A DNA stretch of 64,000 bases from JASHPR01 sp963749145 (GTDB lineage Bacteria > Actinomycetota > Actinomycetes > Streptosporangiales > Streptosporangiaceae): NCBI GenBank assembly GCA_963749145.1, contig CAVVLN010000005.1:1178001-1242000 (forward strand), read 5' to 3'. Made by a program: the position numbers and the translations under genes. The notes under the pieces were generated by a model. That model had not been told where the DNA came from, made no database searches, and saw only the letters and a list, made by a program, of their open reading frames with translations. Shown here piece by piece: positions 54,091 to 61,907 of this stretch. Within the stretch, counting starts at the first letter, position 1, and each line of letters begins with the position of its first letter.

Positions 54091-54121
54091 GTATATCTCA
54101 CAGCATCCTAACAGGATATAC
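54091..54121. promoter_or_regulatory. Likely VapB operator
   Basis: GTATATC at 54091-54097 and GATATAC at 54115-54121 are exact inverted 7-bp arms with centres 24 bases apart, in the vapBC promoter region. This is the usual form of an operator bound by VapB or VapBC. Confidence 0.65.
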
Positions 54122-54180
54122 AGCATGCGTGGGCTGCCGTGCTCGTTACCCGCGGACAGGCACGGCCATGATCTCCACAG

Positions 54181-54558
54181 TCAAGGCATCGATAGCCTGA
54201 CATGAGCGGGCGTATCGCGATCAAGCTCAACGACGCGAGCGCGCTCGAGGACTGCCGCGGCATAGCCGGCCGTCTGCCGCTTCAGGCAGTTCTTCAGATA
54301 GCTGTCCAGGGTTCCAGGATTGCCACGCATATCTCGGTTAGCACCTACGCGCACCCAGCCGCAATTGCGGAGAAACGTCGGCACGCCTTCCGGGCACTCC
54401 CAGCTCAGGCACGTTCATGCGCGCTTCTGACCGAGAAGCAGCACCATTCCGGCCGAGTTCAGCTCATGCACGACGAACGCGGCCCGCCCAGTCGGCGTCG
54501 GAAGCCGGGAGCCTGGGCTGACATGCGCGCGGATCGCCGCCTCTACTGCGCCGCTCAC
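54181..54558 (-). pseudogene. Conserved hypothetical gene interrupted by an in-frame TGA
   Basis: From GTG 54558, with GGAG upstream, the frame reads VEAAIRAHVSPGSRLPTPTG, RAAFVVHELNSAGMVLLLGQ, KRA, then a TGA at 54415-54417. The same frame continues LSWECPEGVPTFLRNCGWV, NPGTLDSYLKNCLKRQTAGY, AAAVLERARVVELDRD to a stop at 54181. In the actinobacterial family this recalls, a Trp (TGG) follows the Arg-Ala position, so one G-to-A change explains the stop. The complete protein would have about 125 residues. Function is unknown; I do not propose recoding. Confidence 0.6.
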
Positions 54559-54822
54559 GTCATCATGCTCCAGATTGGGGGCAAGGCCGCGGCAACAGTG
54601 GACGCTGACAGGGCCTGCCCGTCATGCGGGGTGCGGTAAGCGAATCCTTCGGCGCGCGGCGCGAGGAGCCGCTTACAGGACGGTGCCCCAGGCTTGGTGC
54701 CGACGCCCGGGAACAGTCATGGGCGCTGCCGCGGCTTCTGGTGCTTTTGCCGACCGCCTGGGGTTGGACGTAGGCCTGCGGAGGCGCGCCGTGAGCTTCG
54801 TGCTGTCTGCCGGGGTTCTGGA

Positions 54823-56472
54823 ATGTCATCAGAACTCCTCTCTGAGCATGAGGGCGAAACCGGCATCAAGGGGCGTCACGCGAGTTGGCCCAGTCGTAAC
54901 GCCAAACGGATGACGTGCGGCTGGTCGGCTGCTGAACAGGCCAGCAGCCTCATGTGGGCCGGGCGGATCGCCGACGCCGAAACGGCCTGCCGGCTGCTGC
55001 TCGTCCGTGACCTAGACCCATCCCTGGCGGGTGCGGTCCGGGTATGCCTCGGGCACGCCCTGCTATCGGCGGGACGGGCACGGGACAGCCTTCGCGAGCT
55101 GGAGCGGGCATGCCAGTCGCCCCTGCTCACCAGCGCCGAACGGGCCGAGGCCCAGGCGTGGGCGAGCTTCGCCCGGCTGCGATTGCTAGACCTCGACGGC
55201 GCCGCAGCCGCCGCCGGGGAAGCGCGGTCGGCAGCCGTTCAGGCCCGCGATCACGCCGCCACGAGTATCGCCATGGCCTCGCTCGCTGTGGTTTCTGAAA
55301 ACCGCGGGCACCTCCGGGAGGCGCTGCAGATCGCCGACGACGCTGTGCGGCTGGCCGACGAGAGCCCCGGCAGGCTGGGACACCGGTATCCGGTCCACAT
55401 TCCCCGCGGTTTCATTCTCGTAGCGCTTGACCGGCTCGATGAGGCCAGGACCACGATCGAAACCGGCAGGCGGATCAGCGAGGAACACGGCATCCGCGGG
55501 CCCCTTGCCAGCTATCACGCCGTTCGCGCGTTCGAGCGTTTCATCGCGGGGCACTGGGATGATGCGATCGCCGAGATCGAGGCGGGCGCCGGGCTGGCGA
55601 GCGAGACCGGGCACAGCTATAGCCTCATCCTCGGCCGCGGCCTGCTGTCCTTGATCAGGCTGCACCGCAACGACCTGCCCGGCGCCCGGGACGCGGCGGG
55701 CGTCACCGCGGGCCAGCTGTCTGACGTCAGCCCCCGCCAGGGCAACTGGTCCGCGTGGGCGCAGGCCCTTGTGCTCGAGGCCGAGGACGAGCTCGCGCAG
55801 GCGCTCGCGATCCTCGGCGGGTGCTGGGACCGGTGCGCCAGCTGCGGGCTCGCGAGGGAATACCCCGTTATCGGGGCCGATCTGGTCCGGCTCGCCCTGG
55901 CCGCTGGTGAGGCGGGACGGGCCCGGGATGTCACGGCTGCGGTCACCGATGTCGCCTCCCGAAACGAGGTGCCCTGGATCGCCGGTGCCGCGCTGCGCTG
56001 CCAGGGACTGGCCGAAGACGACGCCGAGATTCTGCAGGCTGCCGTTAACGCCTATGCCCGCGGGTCGCGTCCGCTTGAGCTTGCGCTCACCTGCGAGGAC
56101 GCGGGTGCCGCCTTCGCGCGGCAAGGCAACGCGGACCGCGCTGGCCAGGTCCTCGATCAGGCGATCACCATCTACGAGCGCCTAGACGCCGCGCGCGACC
56201 TCGCCCGGGCCGAGGCCGCGTTGCGGCAGATGGGCATCCGCCGCGGCCGCCACGTCACGCACCGCCGCGCCCAGAGCGGCTGGCCGAGCCTGACCCCGAG
56301 CGAGCTGGCCGTGGTCGACCTGGTGGCCGAGGGGCTGTCCAACCCGCAGATCGGCCAGCGGTTGTTCGTCTCACGCCGGACCGTGCAGACCCATCTCGGG
56401 CACGTGTTCGCCAAGCTTCACATCACTTCCCGCGCCCAGCTGGCCGCGGAGGCGGCCCGGCACCGGGGCTAA
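54823..56472 (+). CDS. LuxR-family regulator with TPR-like repeats (LAL lacking ATPase)
   Basis: A protein of about 549 residues. The C-terminal LuxR/GerE HTH is clear: LTPSELAVVDLVAEGLSNPQ, IGQRLFVSRRTVQTHLGHVF, AKLHITSRAQLAAEA. The preceding 450 residues are helical TPR-like repeats (LEAEDELAQALAILGGCWDR). In LAL regulators these follow an N-terminal AAA-type ATPase, but no Walker motifs occur here and the sequence before residue 30 is not protein-like. The start is therefore doubtful: ATG 54823 or ATG 54910. It may be the truncated 3' half of a LAL gene or a natural ATPase-free form. Confidence 0.75.
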   Translation: MSSELLSEHEGETGIKGRHASWPSRNAKRMTCGWSAAEQASSLMWAGRIADAETACRLLLVRDLDPSLAGAVRVCLGHALLSAGRARDSLRELERACQSPLLTSAERAEAQAWASFARLRLLDLDGAAAAAGEARSAAVQARDHAATSIAMASLAVVSENRGHLREALQIADDAVRLADESPGRLGHRYPVHIPRGFILVALDRLDEARTTIETGRRISEEHGIRGPLASYHAVRAFERFIAGHWDDAIAEIEAGAGLASETGHSYSLILGRGLLSLIRLHRNDLPGARDAAGVTAGQLSDVSPRQGNWSAWAQALVLEAEDELAQALAILGGCWDRCASCGLAREYPVIGADLVRLALAAGEAGRARDVTAAVTDVASRNEVPWIAGAALRCQGLAEDDAEILQAAVNAYARGSRPLELALTCEDAGAAFARQGNADRAGQVLDQAITIYERLDAARDLARAEAALRQMGIRRGRHVTHRRAQSGWPSLTPSELAVVDLVAEGLSNPQIGQRLFVSRRTVQTHLGHVFAKLHITSRAQLAAEAARHRG

Positions 56473-56683
56473 CACGGCCCTGGAGGCGCACCGGCCCGTG
56501 GGCAGGTAGCGCCGCCGACGCGGTCATCACCCGTTGCCGGGATCGCGAACCTGCGGCACGCCTGCAGAGCAGCGGGGCTACACCGGTGGGTGGCCCCGCA
56601 TCCTGCCTTTGTCCGGCCAAGACTCCTCTGATCTTTCCCGGACGCGGTGGCCCTGACTGAGCGCAACATCAGCCAGCTGGCCG

Positions 56684-56905
56684 ATGCCTGCCACACCGGT
56701 GCCGCCACGCGCCATGCACCCGTTCAACCTGCTCGTCGACGGCGATCAGAAAACCGTCCTCGACTGGAGCTCCGCCCTCGTGGGACCGAGGGCACATGAT
56801 GCGGCATTCACTTCCTTGCTGCTCGCCGAGCCACCACCACTGGCAGTGCCTGGCCGGCTGCGGCCGGTCGTGCACCTTCTTGGTCCCCGGTTTGCGGGTA
56901 GCAGC
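56684..56905 (+). pseudogene. Phosphotransferase (APH-type) C-terminal fragment
   Basis: The frame contains MHPFNLLVDGDQKTVLDWSS then ALVGPRAHDAAFTSLLLAEP, which matches the segment after the catalytic HGD of aminoglycoside/macrolide phosphotransferase-fold kinases (LHPxNxLVDG, VLDW). The HGD itself and the N-lobe are missing, apparently by deletion at CGCCATGCACC. It ends in sequence overlapping the DUF998 gene antisense. Confidence 0.55.
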
Positions 56906-57655
56906 CTAGTTCTGCATGTCAGCGCCGGCGGGCCGCATCCGGGCGCGGGACTGGCTTCGGCGGCAGGCCAGGACCACCGCCAGCGGCCATGCGGCCTGCG
57001 CCCCGGCCAGGACCCGCTCGGCCAGGCCGACCTGCCGGCCCCCAGCGATCAGCTCCGCGCCGAACCACACGAGCAGGCCAAGCAGCACCCCGGCGGCGCT
57101 GGCCGAAACAGCCGGCCGCAGTCCGGCCGGCACCGAAAGCCCCCGCTTCCGGGCCGCGAGCGGCCAGGCCGCCAGGGCGATAAAGCCAATCGCCGCCCAG
57201 AAGGTATGCGGCAGCGAGCCGCCGCCCCCGGCGGGCTCAGGGTCCGCCGCGACCAGCACGGTGGCGACACCGCCGGTCATCAGGATGAGCCGCCCGGCCA
57301 GGGCCGCCGGCCTCAGCGCCAGCCCCGTCAGGACATAGCAGGCTCCCACCCCTGCCAGCGCGAGCGTCATCACCCACCGGTCGGTAGCGCCGTGCGCCGC
57401 CAGGGAGCTGATCGTGTCGGCTACCGGGTTGAAGGAACGCGGCTGCAGCCCGGCAGCCACCGTCCAGCCGCCCACCAGCAGCACCGGAGCCACCGCCGAC
57501 GAGACCACCCCCCACCACGGCACGCCCCGCACGACCCCACCGTAAGCGACGCGCCAGCGGCCGCGATCCCAGCGGGGCACGCGGGTACTCGTGTCTGGGC
57601 CGGGCGCACTGATGGCCGACGGTCCGCCACCCGGCTGCGGAAAGATCGCTGCCAC
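56906..57655 (-). CDS. DUF998-type multi-spanning membrane protein
   Basis: A 249-residue integral membrane protein. A polar N-terminus of about 40 residues precedes about six hydrophobic segments: GVVSSAVAPVLLVGGWTVAA, WVMTLALAGVGACYVLTGLA, LAGRLILMTGGVATVLVAA, FWAAIGFIALAAWPLA, ASAAGVLLGLLVWFGAELI and VLAGAQAAWPLAVVLA. The FNPVADTISSLAAHGATDRW segment after the first helix is the DUF998 hallmark. GTG 57655 has GGAGG eight bases upstream. No biochemical function is established for the family. Confidence 0.85.
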   Translation of the reverse strand: MAAIFPQPGGGPSAISAPGPDTSTRVPRWDRGRWRVAYGGVVRGVPWWGVVSSAVAPVLLVGGWTVAAGLQPRSFNPVADTISSLAAHGATDRWVMTLALAGVGACYVLTGLALRPAALAGRLILMTGGVATVLVAADPEPAGGGGSLPHTFWAAIGFIALAAWPLAARKRGLSVPAGLRPAVSASAAGVLLGLLVWFGAELIAGGRQVGLAERVLAGAQAAWPLAVVLACRRSQSRARMRPAGADMQN

Positions 57656-57925
57656 CTGGCGTGCCTCCGGCCGCAGGGCCGGACGACCGTCATAGGGACC
57701 GATGAGGATTCAGCAACCAGGCGGCTCGCGTGGCCGCCGCATGTATCAATTGGGCCGTCCGCGCCTCTTACTGGGCGTAACTCATTAGGTGCAACGCCTG
57801 ATCTGCCATCGCACGCCGTGATGGCCGGACCCAGGCTGGCAAGCCTGCGGTTGACGCGGCCCACGCCGGCGGCACAGGCTGGCCGGACGCTGCAAGACCC
57901 GGCCACCACGCGGGAAGAAGAAACA

Positions 57926-58717
57926 ATGACCGCATATCTCGCTGTACCTTCCGGTGCTCATGGCCTCATACCTGTTGCCGTCGTAGTTGCCCTGATTACT
58001 GCCGGGGCCACTTTCATTATCGGCTGGCTCAACCTTAGAGGCCAGAAGGAGACTTTCAAGTGGCAGCGAGACCATGCCACGAAGCAGATAGACCTCATGC
58101 AGTCCGGGCAGATAACAGATCGTTTCATGCGGGCAATTGAACAGCTAGGAAGCAGCAGTTCGCAGGTCCGGATAGGTGCCATCTTTGCCCTCGAAAGAAT
58201 CGCCAGAGATTCACCTTCTGATAGGCCGCACATTGTGAGCACGCTCGCGGCCCTGGTCCGGGAACGCCTGCCGACCTCGGCGGCGGGAGACGGCGGCTAT
58301 GTGCAAGTACTCGTGCAACGGGCTCCCGACGCCCAGGCCGCCATGACCGCACTATGCCGTCCTCCGTTGTCCGATGACCGCCGCGAGTCCTCGGAGATCG
58401 GCGGTCTCAATCTGTCGCGCACTGACCTTCGGCGAGCAAGCTTGAAGAACGCAGATCTTCGCGGCGCAAATCTCTGGGGCGCCCACCTCGAAAACGCGGA
58501 TCTGCGCGGGGCTGACCTGACGGGCAGCAATCTGAACAACGCATACTTCGGCACCATAACCCCTGGGCAGCCGGGCTTCGAGCGAGGTACCGACCTCCGG
58601 AATGCGACGCTCACCCGAGCACAACTCAACAACACCCATGACTTCAGCCTCGCCCTCACTGAGGGAACGACCGGGCAGGCCGATGACGAACGGACCCTGG
58701 CTGGCCGACAAGCATGA
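57926..58717 (+). CDS. Pentapeptide-repeat protein with N-terminal membrane anchor
   Basis: A 263-residue protein. One hydrophobic segment (LIPVAVVVALITAGATFIIG) near residue 25 is followed by a helical region, RAIEQLGSSSSQVRIGAIFA then LERIARDSP, shared by many anchored pentapeptide proteins. Then comes A(D/N)LxX repeats from about residue 165: TDLRRASLKNADLRGANLWG, AHLENADLRGADLTGSNLNN. The repeats form a right-handed square helix. Related architectures occur in signalling and phage-defence-associated proteins, but no role can be assigned here. ATG 57926 has GGAAGAAG upstream. Confidence 0.85.
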   Translation: MTAYLAVPSGAHGLIPVAVVVALITAGATFIIGWLNLRGQKETFKWQRDHATKQIDLMQSGQITDRFMRAIEQLGSSSSQVRIGAIFALERIARDSPSDRPHIVSTLAALVRERLPTSAAGDGGYVQVLVQRAPDAQAAMTALCRPPLSDDRRESSEIGGLNLSRTDLRRASLKNADLRGANLWGAHLENADLRGADLTGSNLNNAYFGTITPGQPGFERGTDLRNATLTRAQLNNTHDFSLALTEGTTGQADDERTLAGRQA

Positions 58718-58850
58718 CCGGCAGATAGGTCCTCGCCCTCTCATCGTCAAGGTCGGGCGTCTCGTGCGGGTGAGCCGGAGACTTCCACGTCACCAGCGGC
58801 CTGCCGGGCTCTGGTGTTGGGATTCGCAGGTTGATTGGCAGGATAGGTCA

Positions 58851-59507
58851 ATGGCGGATTCCGATGATGTGGCCGAGCGGGCACGGCAGCGTGACCTGGT
58901 CCGCCGCGGTTACGACACCATCTCGCAGGCATACCGCAGCGACGACGGCGCCGCGGCCGCTTCCTCCGCCGAGGACGTCAGCCGTTATGCGGGCTGGACG
59001 GCGGAACTGGCTGGCCGGCTGTCATCCGGTGCCCGGGTCGTGGATCTGGGCTGCGGAGCGGGGATACCGGCAACCCGTGAGCTGGCCGGCCACGGGCTGC
59101 AGGTGCTCGGCGTGGACTTCGCGGCCGTCCAGCTCCGCCGCGCTCACCAGCTCGTCCCCGCGGCCCGGTTCGTCCAGGCTGACATGACAGCGTTCAGCCT
59201 GCGGCCAGCCAGCATCGACGCCGTGGTGTCCTTCTACGCCCTGATCCATGTGCCGCTCGCCGACCAGCAGGCACTGTTCCCCCGCGTGCGCGAGTGGCTC
59301 CGCCCAGGCGGCTACTTCCTGGCTATTGTCGGGGCCGGCCGATGGACCGGAACCGGGCAGTATCTCGGCGCCGACATGTTCTGGGATCACGCCGACACCG
59401 ACACCTACCTGCGCTGGCTGACATCAGCTCAGCTCACACCCATCTGGGACCGCCACGTCCCGGAAGGCGACAGCGGGCACGGTCTCATCCTGGCCCAGGC
59501 AAGCTAA
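58851..59507 (+). CDS. Class I SAM-dependent methyltransferase
   Basis: A 218-residue methyltransferase. Motif I is GARVVDLGCGAGIPATRELA (about residue 60), followed by LQVLGVDFAAVQLRRAHQL, ARFVQADMTAFSL, IDAVVSFYALIHVPLADQQ and LRPGGYFLAIVGAG. These build the SAM-binding Rossmann fold of the methyltransf_11/25 type. The substrate is unknown. AGGATAGG lies upstream of ATG 58851. It is not clustered with biosynthetic genes. Confidence 0.9.
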   Translation: MADSDDVAERARQRDLVRRGYDTISQAYRSDDGAAAASSAEDVSRYAGWTAELAGRLSSGARVVDLGCGAGIPATRELAGHGLQVLGVDFAAVQLRRAHQLVPAARFVQADMTAFSLRPASIDAVVSFYALIHVPLADQQALFPRVREWLRPGGYFLAIVGAGRWTGTGQYLGADMFWDHADTDTYLRWLTSAQLTPIWDRHVPEGDSGHGLILAQAS

Positions 59508-59810
59508 GAGAACGACTCAGGACTCCCTGCTCGCGGGCCCTCGTCGGTCGTGCGCAACCCCAGCTGTTCGCACAAACCCCGTTCGGCGTCCGGGTCCGCA
59601 ACGTGCAAGATCGGCCCGGCTTCATCGCGGTCGGCAACGACGCCGTCGAGTTCGGGCTCATCGGCACCAGCTTGTGATCAGGTCGCTCATGATCCCGACT
59701 GTGCCGCACCGAGCCGCACAAGCACCCGCAGCCGGGAAGGAACCACCAGCGGCAGATCAGGACGTTCGCGCCCAGCGCTGGCGATGCATAAACATGCGGA
59801 CCGGCGTGCT
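59508..59810. other. Intergenic region, no supported gene
   Basis: A plus-strand frame ending near 59677 (QLFAQTPFGVRVRNVQDRPG then FIAVGNDAVEFGLIGTSL) reads as protein for about 38 residues but has no start or recognised family. It may be a fragment. Nothing else is seen. Confidence 0.3.
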
Positions 59811-60815
59811 TCAGTAGCCGATGAGACGATGCAGCCGCAGGAAGGATTCCGCGAAGCCGAGCCCGGGCCAGGTGCGCGAGGAGAGCAGGTTGGTGACCCG
59901 CCAGTCGGTTGCGACGCAGTCGTACCCGGCCTGCGCGGTCCAGGCGATGACGGCTTCGCCGAGCGCCCGGCCAGCACCCAGGCCCCGCGCATGCGGGAAG
60001 ACAGCGGCAAAGGCGAGGAAGCCTGCGTGGTCGGGCCGGGTGAGAGGCGGGTGGCTGCCCGACAACTCCAGGGAGCAGCCGATGCTCGAGCCGATGACGA
60101 CGCTGTCGAACTCGGCCACGAAGGTGGTGTAGGCGGGGTCGTCGAAGTCCTCCTCCCATCCGGCCAGGCATTCGTCATAGCTCAGCACCGGGGCGGCCGA
60201 GAAGGTGGGGGCGAGGCTGTGCTGTCGCGGCAGCTCGGCCTCGAGCCGGGCGAGCGCGGGCAGGTCGCTGCGCCGGGCCCGGCGCACCACAGCCTTGGGC
60301 GGCGGGCCCGGCGTTTCGTCCGGCAGCGGGCGTACGGCGTGTGCCTGTTGCTGGCCGAACCCCAGCCGGTACCACGCGCGCAGCAGGTCCTCGTCGCTTG
60401 CTGGCACCAGCACGTACTGGGCGCTGCGTGATTCCTGAACCCACCGGGCGGACGCCAGCCCGTACATGTCGCGCACCAGCTCCGGCTCGGCGACTGCCTG
60501 TCCGGCCGCATCGACCCAGACATTCGGGCCCCACACCGGGCTGGCTTTGGGGGCGCCCAGCAGAAAGCCGGCGATGTTCTCGCCCTGCATGGCCACCGCT
60601 CCGGACGCGCCCGGTAGCGCGAAAGCCGCCGCGACCTGCGCGGTAGCCGCCGCCTCGTGCTCATAGCGCGGCGACAACAGCCCGCAGCTGAGGCGATGGG
60701 TCCGATGCCGTGCTGCCAGAAGCGCCCCGGCGGCGGGGATATCGCCGGCGCCGAACGGGCGCACGTACGCACCTGACATGGCGGGAACGTACGCCATCGG
60801 GCCGGGCCGGGTCAT
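59811..60815 (-). CDS. Double GNAT acetyltransferase
   Basis: A 334-residue protein with two GNAT-like halves. The N-terminal half (YVRPFGAGDIPAAGALLAAR, VAMQGENIAGFLLGAPK) appears degenerate in its CoA loop. The C-terminal half has VVRRARRSDLPALARLEAEL, TTFVAEFDSVVIGSSIGCS, a CoA-binding loop VFPHARGLGAGRALGEAVIA, and DWRVTNLLSSRTWPGLGF. Tandem GNATs such as mycothiol synthase have one active and one structural half; MshD-like function is not supported by motif. The start may be ATG 60815 or ATG 60779. The substrate is unknown. Confidence 0.85.
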   Translation of the reverse strand: MTRPGPMAYVPAMSGAYVRPFGAGDIPAAGALLAARHRTHRLSCGLLSPRYEHEAAATAQVAAAFALPGASGAVAMQGENIAGFLLGAPKASPVWGPNVWVDAAGQAVAEPELVRDMYGLASARWVQESRSAQYVLVPASDEDLLRAWYRLGFGQQQAHAVRPLPDETPGPPPKAVVRRARRSDLPALARLEAELPRQHSLAPTFSAAPVLSYDECLAGWEEDFDDPAYTTFVAEFDSVVIGSSIGCSLELSGSHPPLTRPDHAGFLAFAAVFPHARGLGAGRALGEAVIAWTAQAGYDCVATDWRVTNLLSSRTWPGLGFAESFLRLHRLIGY

Positions 60816-60905
60816 CCCGATTAATTCCGCTCATCATGCATGAGTGAGCCGCAGCTGCCGCCAATGCTCTACCCGGGCCGGGAACCACCGGGGCCGCGGG
60901 CTGGT

Positions 60906-61107
60906 TCAGCCGTGGTTGTCCTGGCGGTGCAGCTCGGTCTCGAGCAGGTCCATGGCCTTGAGGAAGGCTTCCTGCTCGCCGGGGGTGAGCTTGTCCAGGA
61001 CACGCGCCAGCGGTTTTGCGGCGCCGTCGAGCCAGTGGCCGATGAGGGTCGCCTGACCGGGAATGATCTGGACGATCGTGCGCCGCCGGTCAGCCGGGTC
61101 AGGGCGG
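60906..61107 (-). pseudogene. MarR-family regulator, C-terminal remnant
   Basis: The minus strand reads DPADRRRTIVQIIPGQATLI, GHWLDGAAKPLARVLDKLTP, EQEAFLKAMDLLETELH to a TGA at 60906. DPxDRRRTxV is the wing and the rest is the dimerisation helix of MarR proteins. The N-terminal helices and HTH are missing because the divergent YceI coding sequence begins here. It looks like a deletion joining the two genes. Confidence 0.65.
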
Positions 61108-61108
61108 C

Positions 61109-61600
61109 ACGCTCGCCGGGTCCTGGGCGCTGGACCCAGGCAGGTCCCGGGTCCAGCTGGAGACCAGGCACACGTGGGGGCTCCGCCCGCTCCACGGCGT
61201 CTTCGGCGAGGTCACCGGTAGCGGCACGGTGACCGCGGCCGGCCAGGTCACCGGCACCCTCACCGTGGCCGCCGGGTCGATCGACACCAAGAACAAGATG
61301 CGCGACAAGGACCTGCGGTCGGCGAAGGTCTTCGACATCGCCAGCCACCCGGACATCACCTACACCGTCGATGGCATGCAGCCCGCCAGCGGGGGCGTCC
61401 GGGTAACCGGCAGCCTGACCGTCCGCGGCCGCACCCGCCCGCTCTCCTTCGACGCTAAGGTTTCCGCCGCCGGAGACGAGATCCGGCTGGACGCCGAGGT
61501 CCCGGTCAACCGGGCGGACTTCGGCCTGACCTACAACCCGATGCGCATGGCGTCGATGAACAACACCATCATCATCCACGCCGTGCTCACCCGCCAATAA
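61109..61600 (+). CDS. YceI-family lipocalin-like protein lacking a clear start
   Basis: About 163 residues in one open frame. TLAGSWALDPGRSRVQLETR, LHGVFGEVTGSGTVTAAGQV, AGSIDTKNKMRDKDLRSAKV, VTGSLTVRGRTRPLSFDAKV and DFGLTYNPMRMASMNNTIII cover the whole YceI beta-barrel, which binds isoprenoid quinones or fatty amides. No ATG, GTG or TTG precedes LAGSW in frame before a stop near 61062; the first in-frame GTG is 61229, which would lose two strands. The original start probably vanished in the deletion that removed the MarR N-terminus. It has no signal peptide. Confidence 0.75.
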   Translation, partial: TLAGSWALDPGRSRVQLETRHTWGLRPLHGVFGEVTGSGTVTAAGQVTGTLTVAAGSIDTKNKMRDKDLRSAKVFDIASHPDITYTVDGMQPASGGVRVTGSLTVRGRTRPLSFDAKVSAAGDEIRLDAEVPVNRADFGLTYNPMRMASMNNTIIIHAVLTRQ

Positions 61601-61907
61601 ACCATGGCGCGGCGCGCGACGGCCCTGGGCCGGGGCCGGGGATATGCAGCGTGATCAACGTCGACGCACGAGCCCGTGAAACAACGCCGTTACGTGGCCG
61701 GCTTCCAGGATCGGCGGTCCGCTGTTGCGAACGCGCGTGAGAGATCGTTCTGCGCTCGCAGGCAAGGGTTGGGACGTTCGGCCCTGCCTTTTGCTCGCAG
61801 CGCCCGCTAATGATGGGGGGTTGCAGGGCGGCGGTTGCCGGAATGGCTGGCGTCGCGCGTCGTTCAGGAGCCGCGCCGGGACGCGGCAGCGGCAGCGGGT
61901 GCGGAAG
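61601..61907. other. Upstream region of glgC
   Basis: No gene is seen. The glgC promoter is expected here. An imperfect inverted GGCAAGGG/CCCTGCC pair near 61770-61795 is the only structure noticed. Confidence 0.35.

Noticed and set aside
54415..54417. TGA read as selenocysteine
   Set aside because: No SECIS-like hairpin or selenoprotein family was recognised, and Trp rather than Cys is expected at this position.
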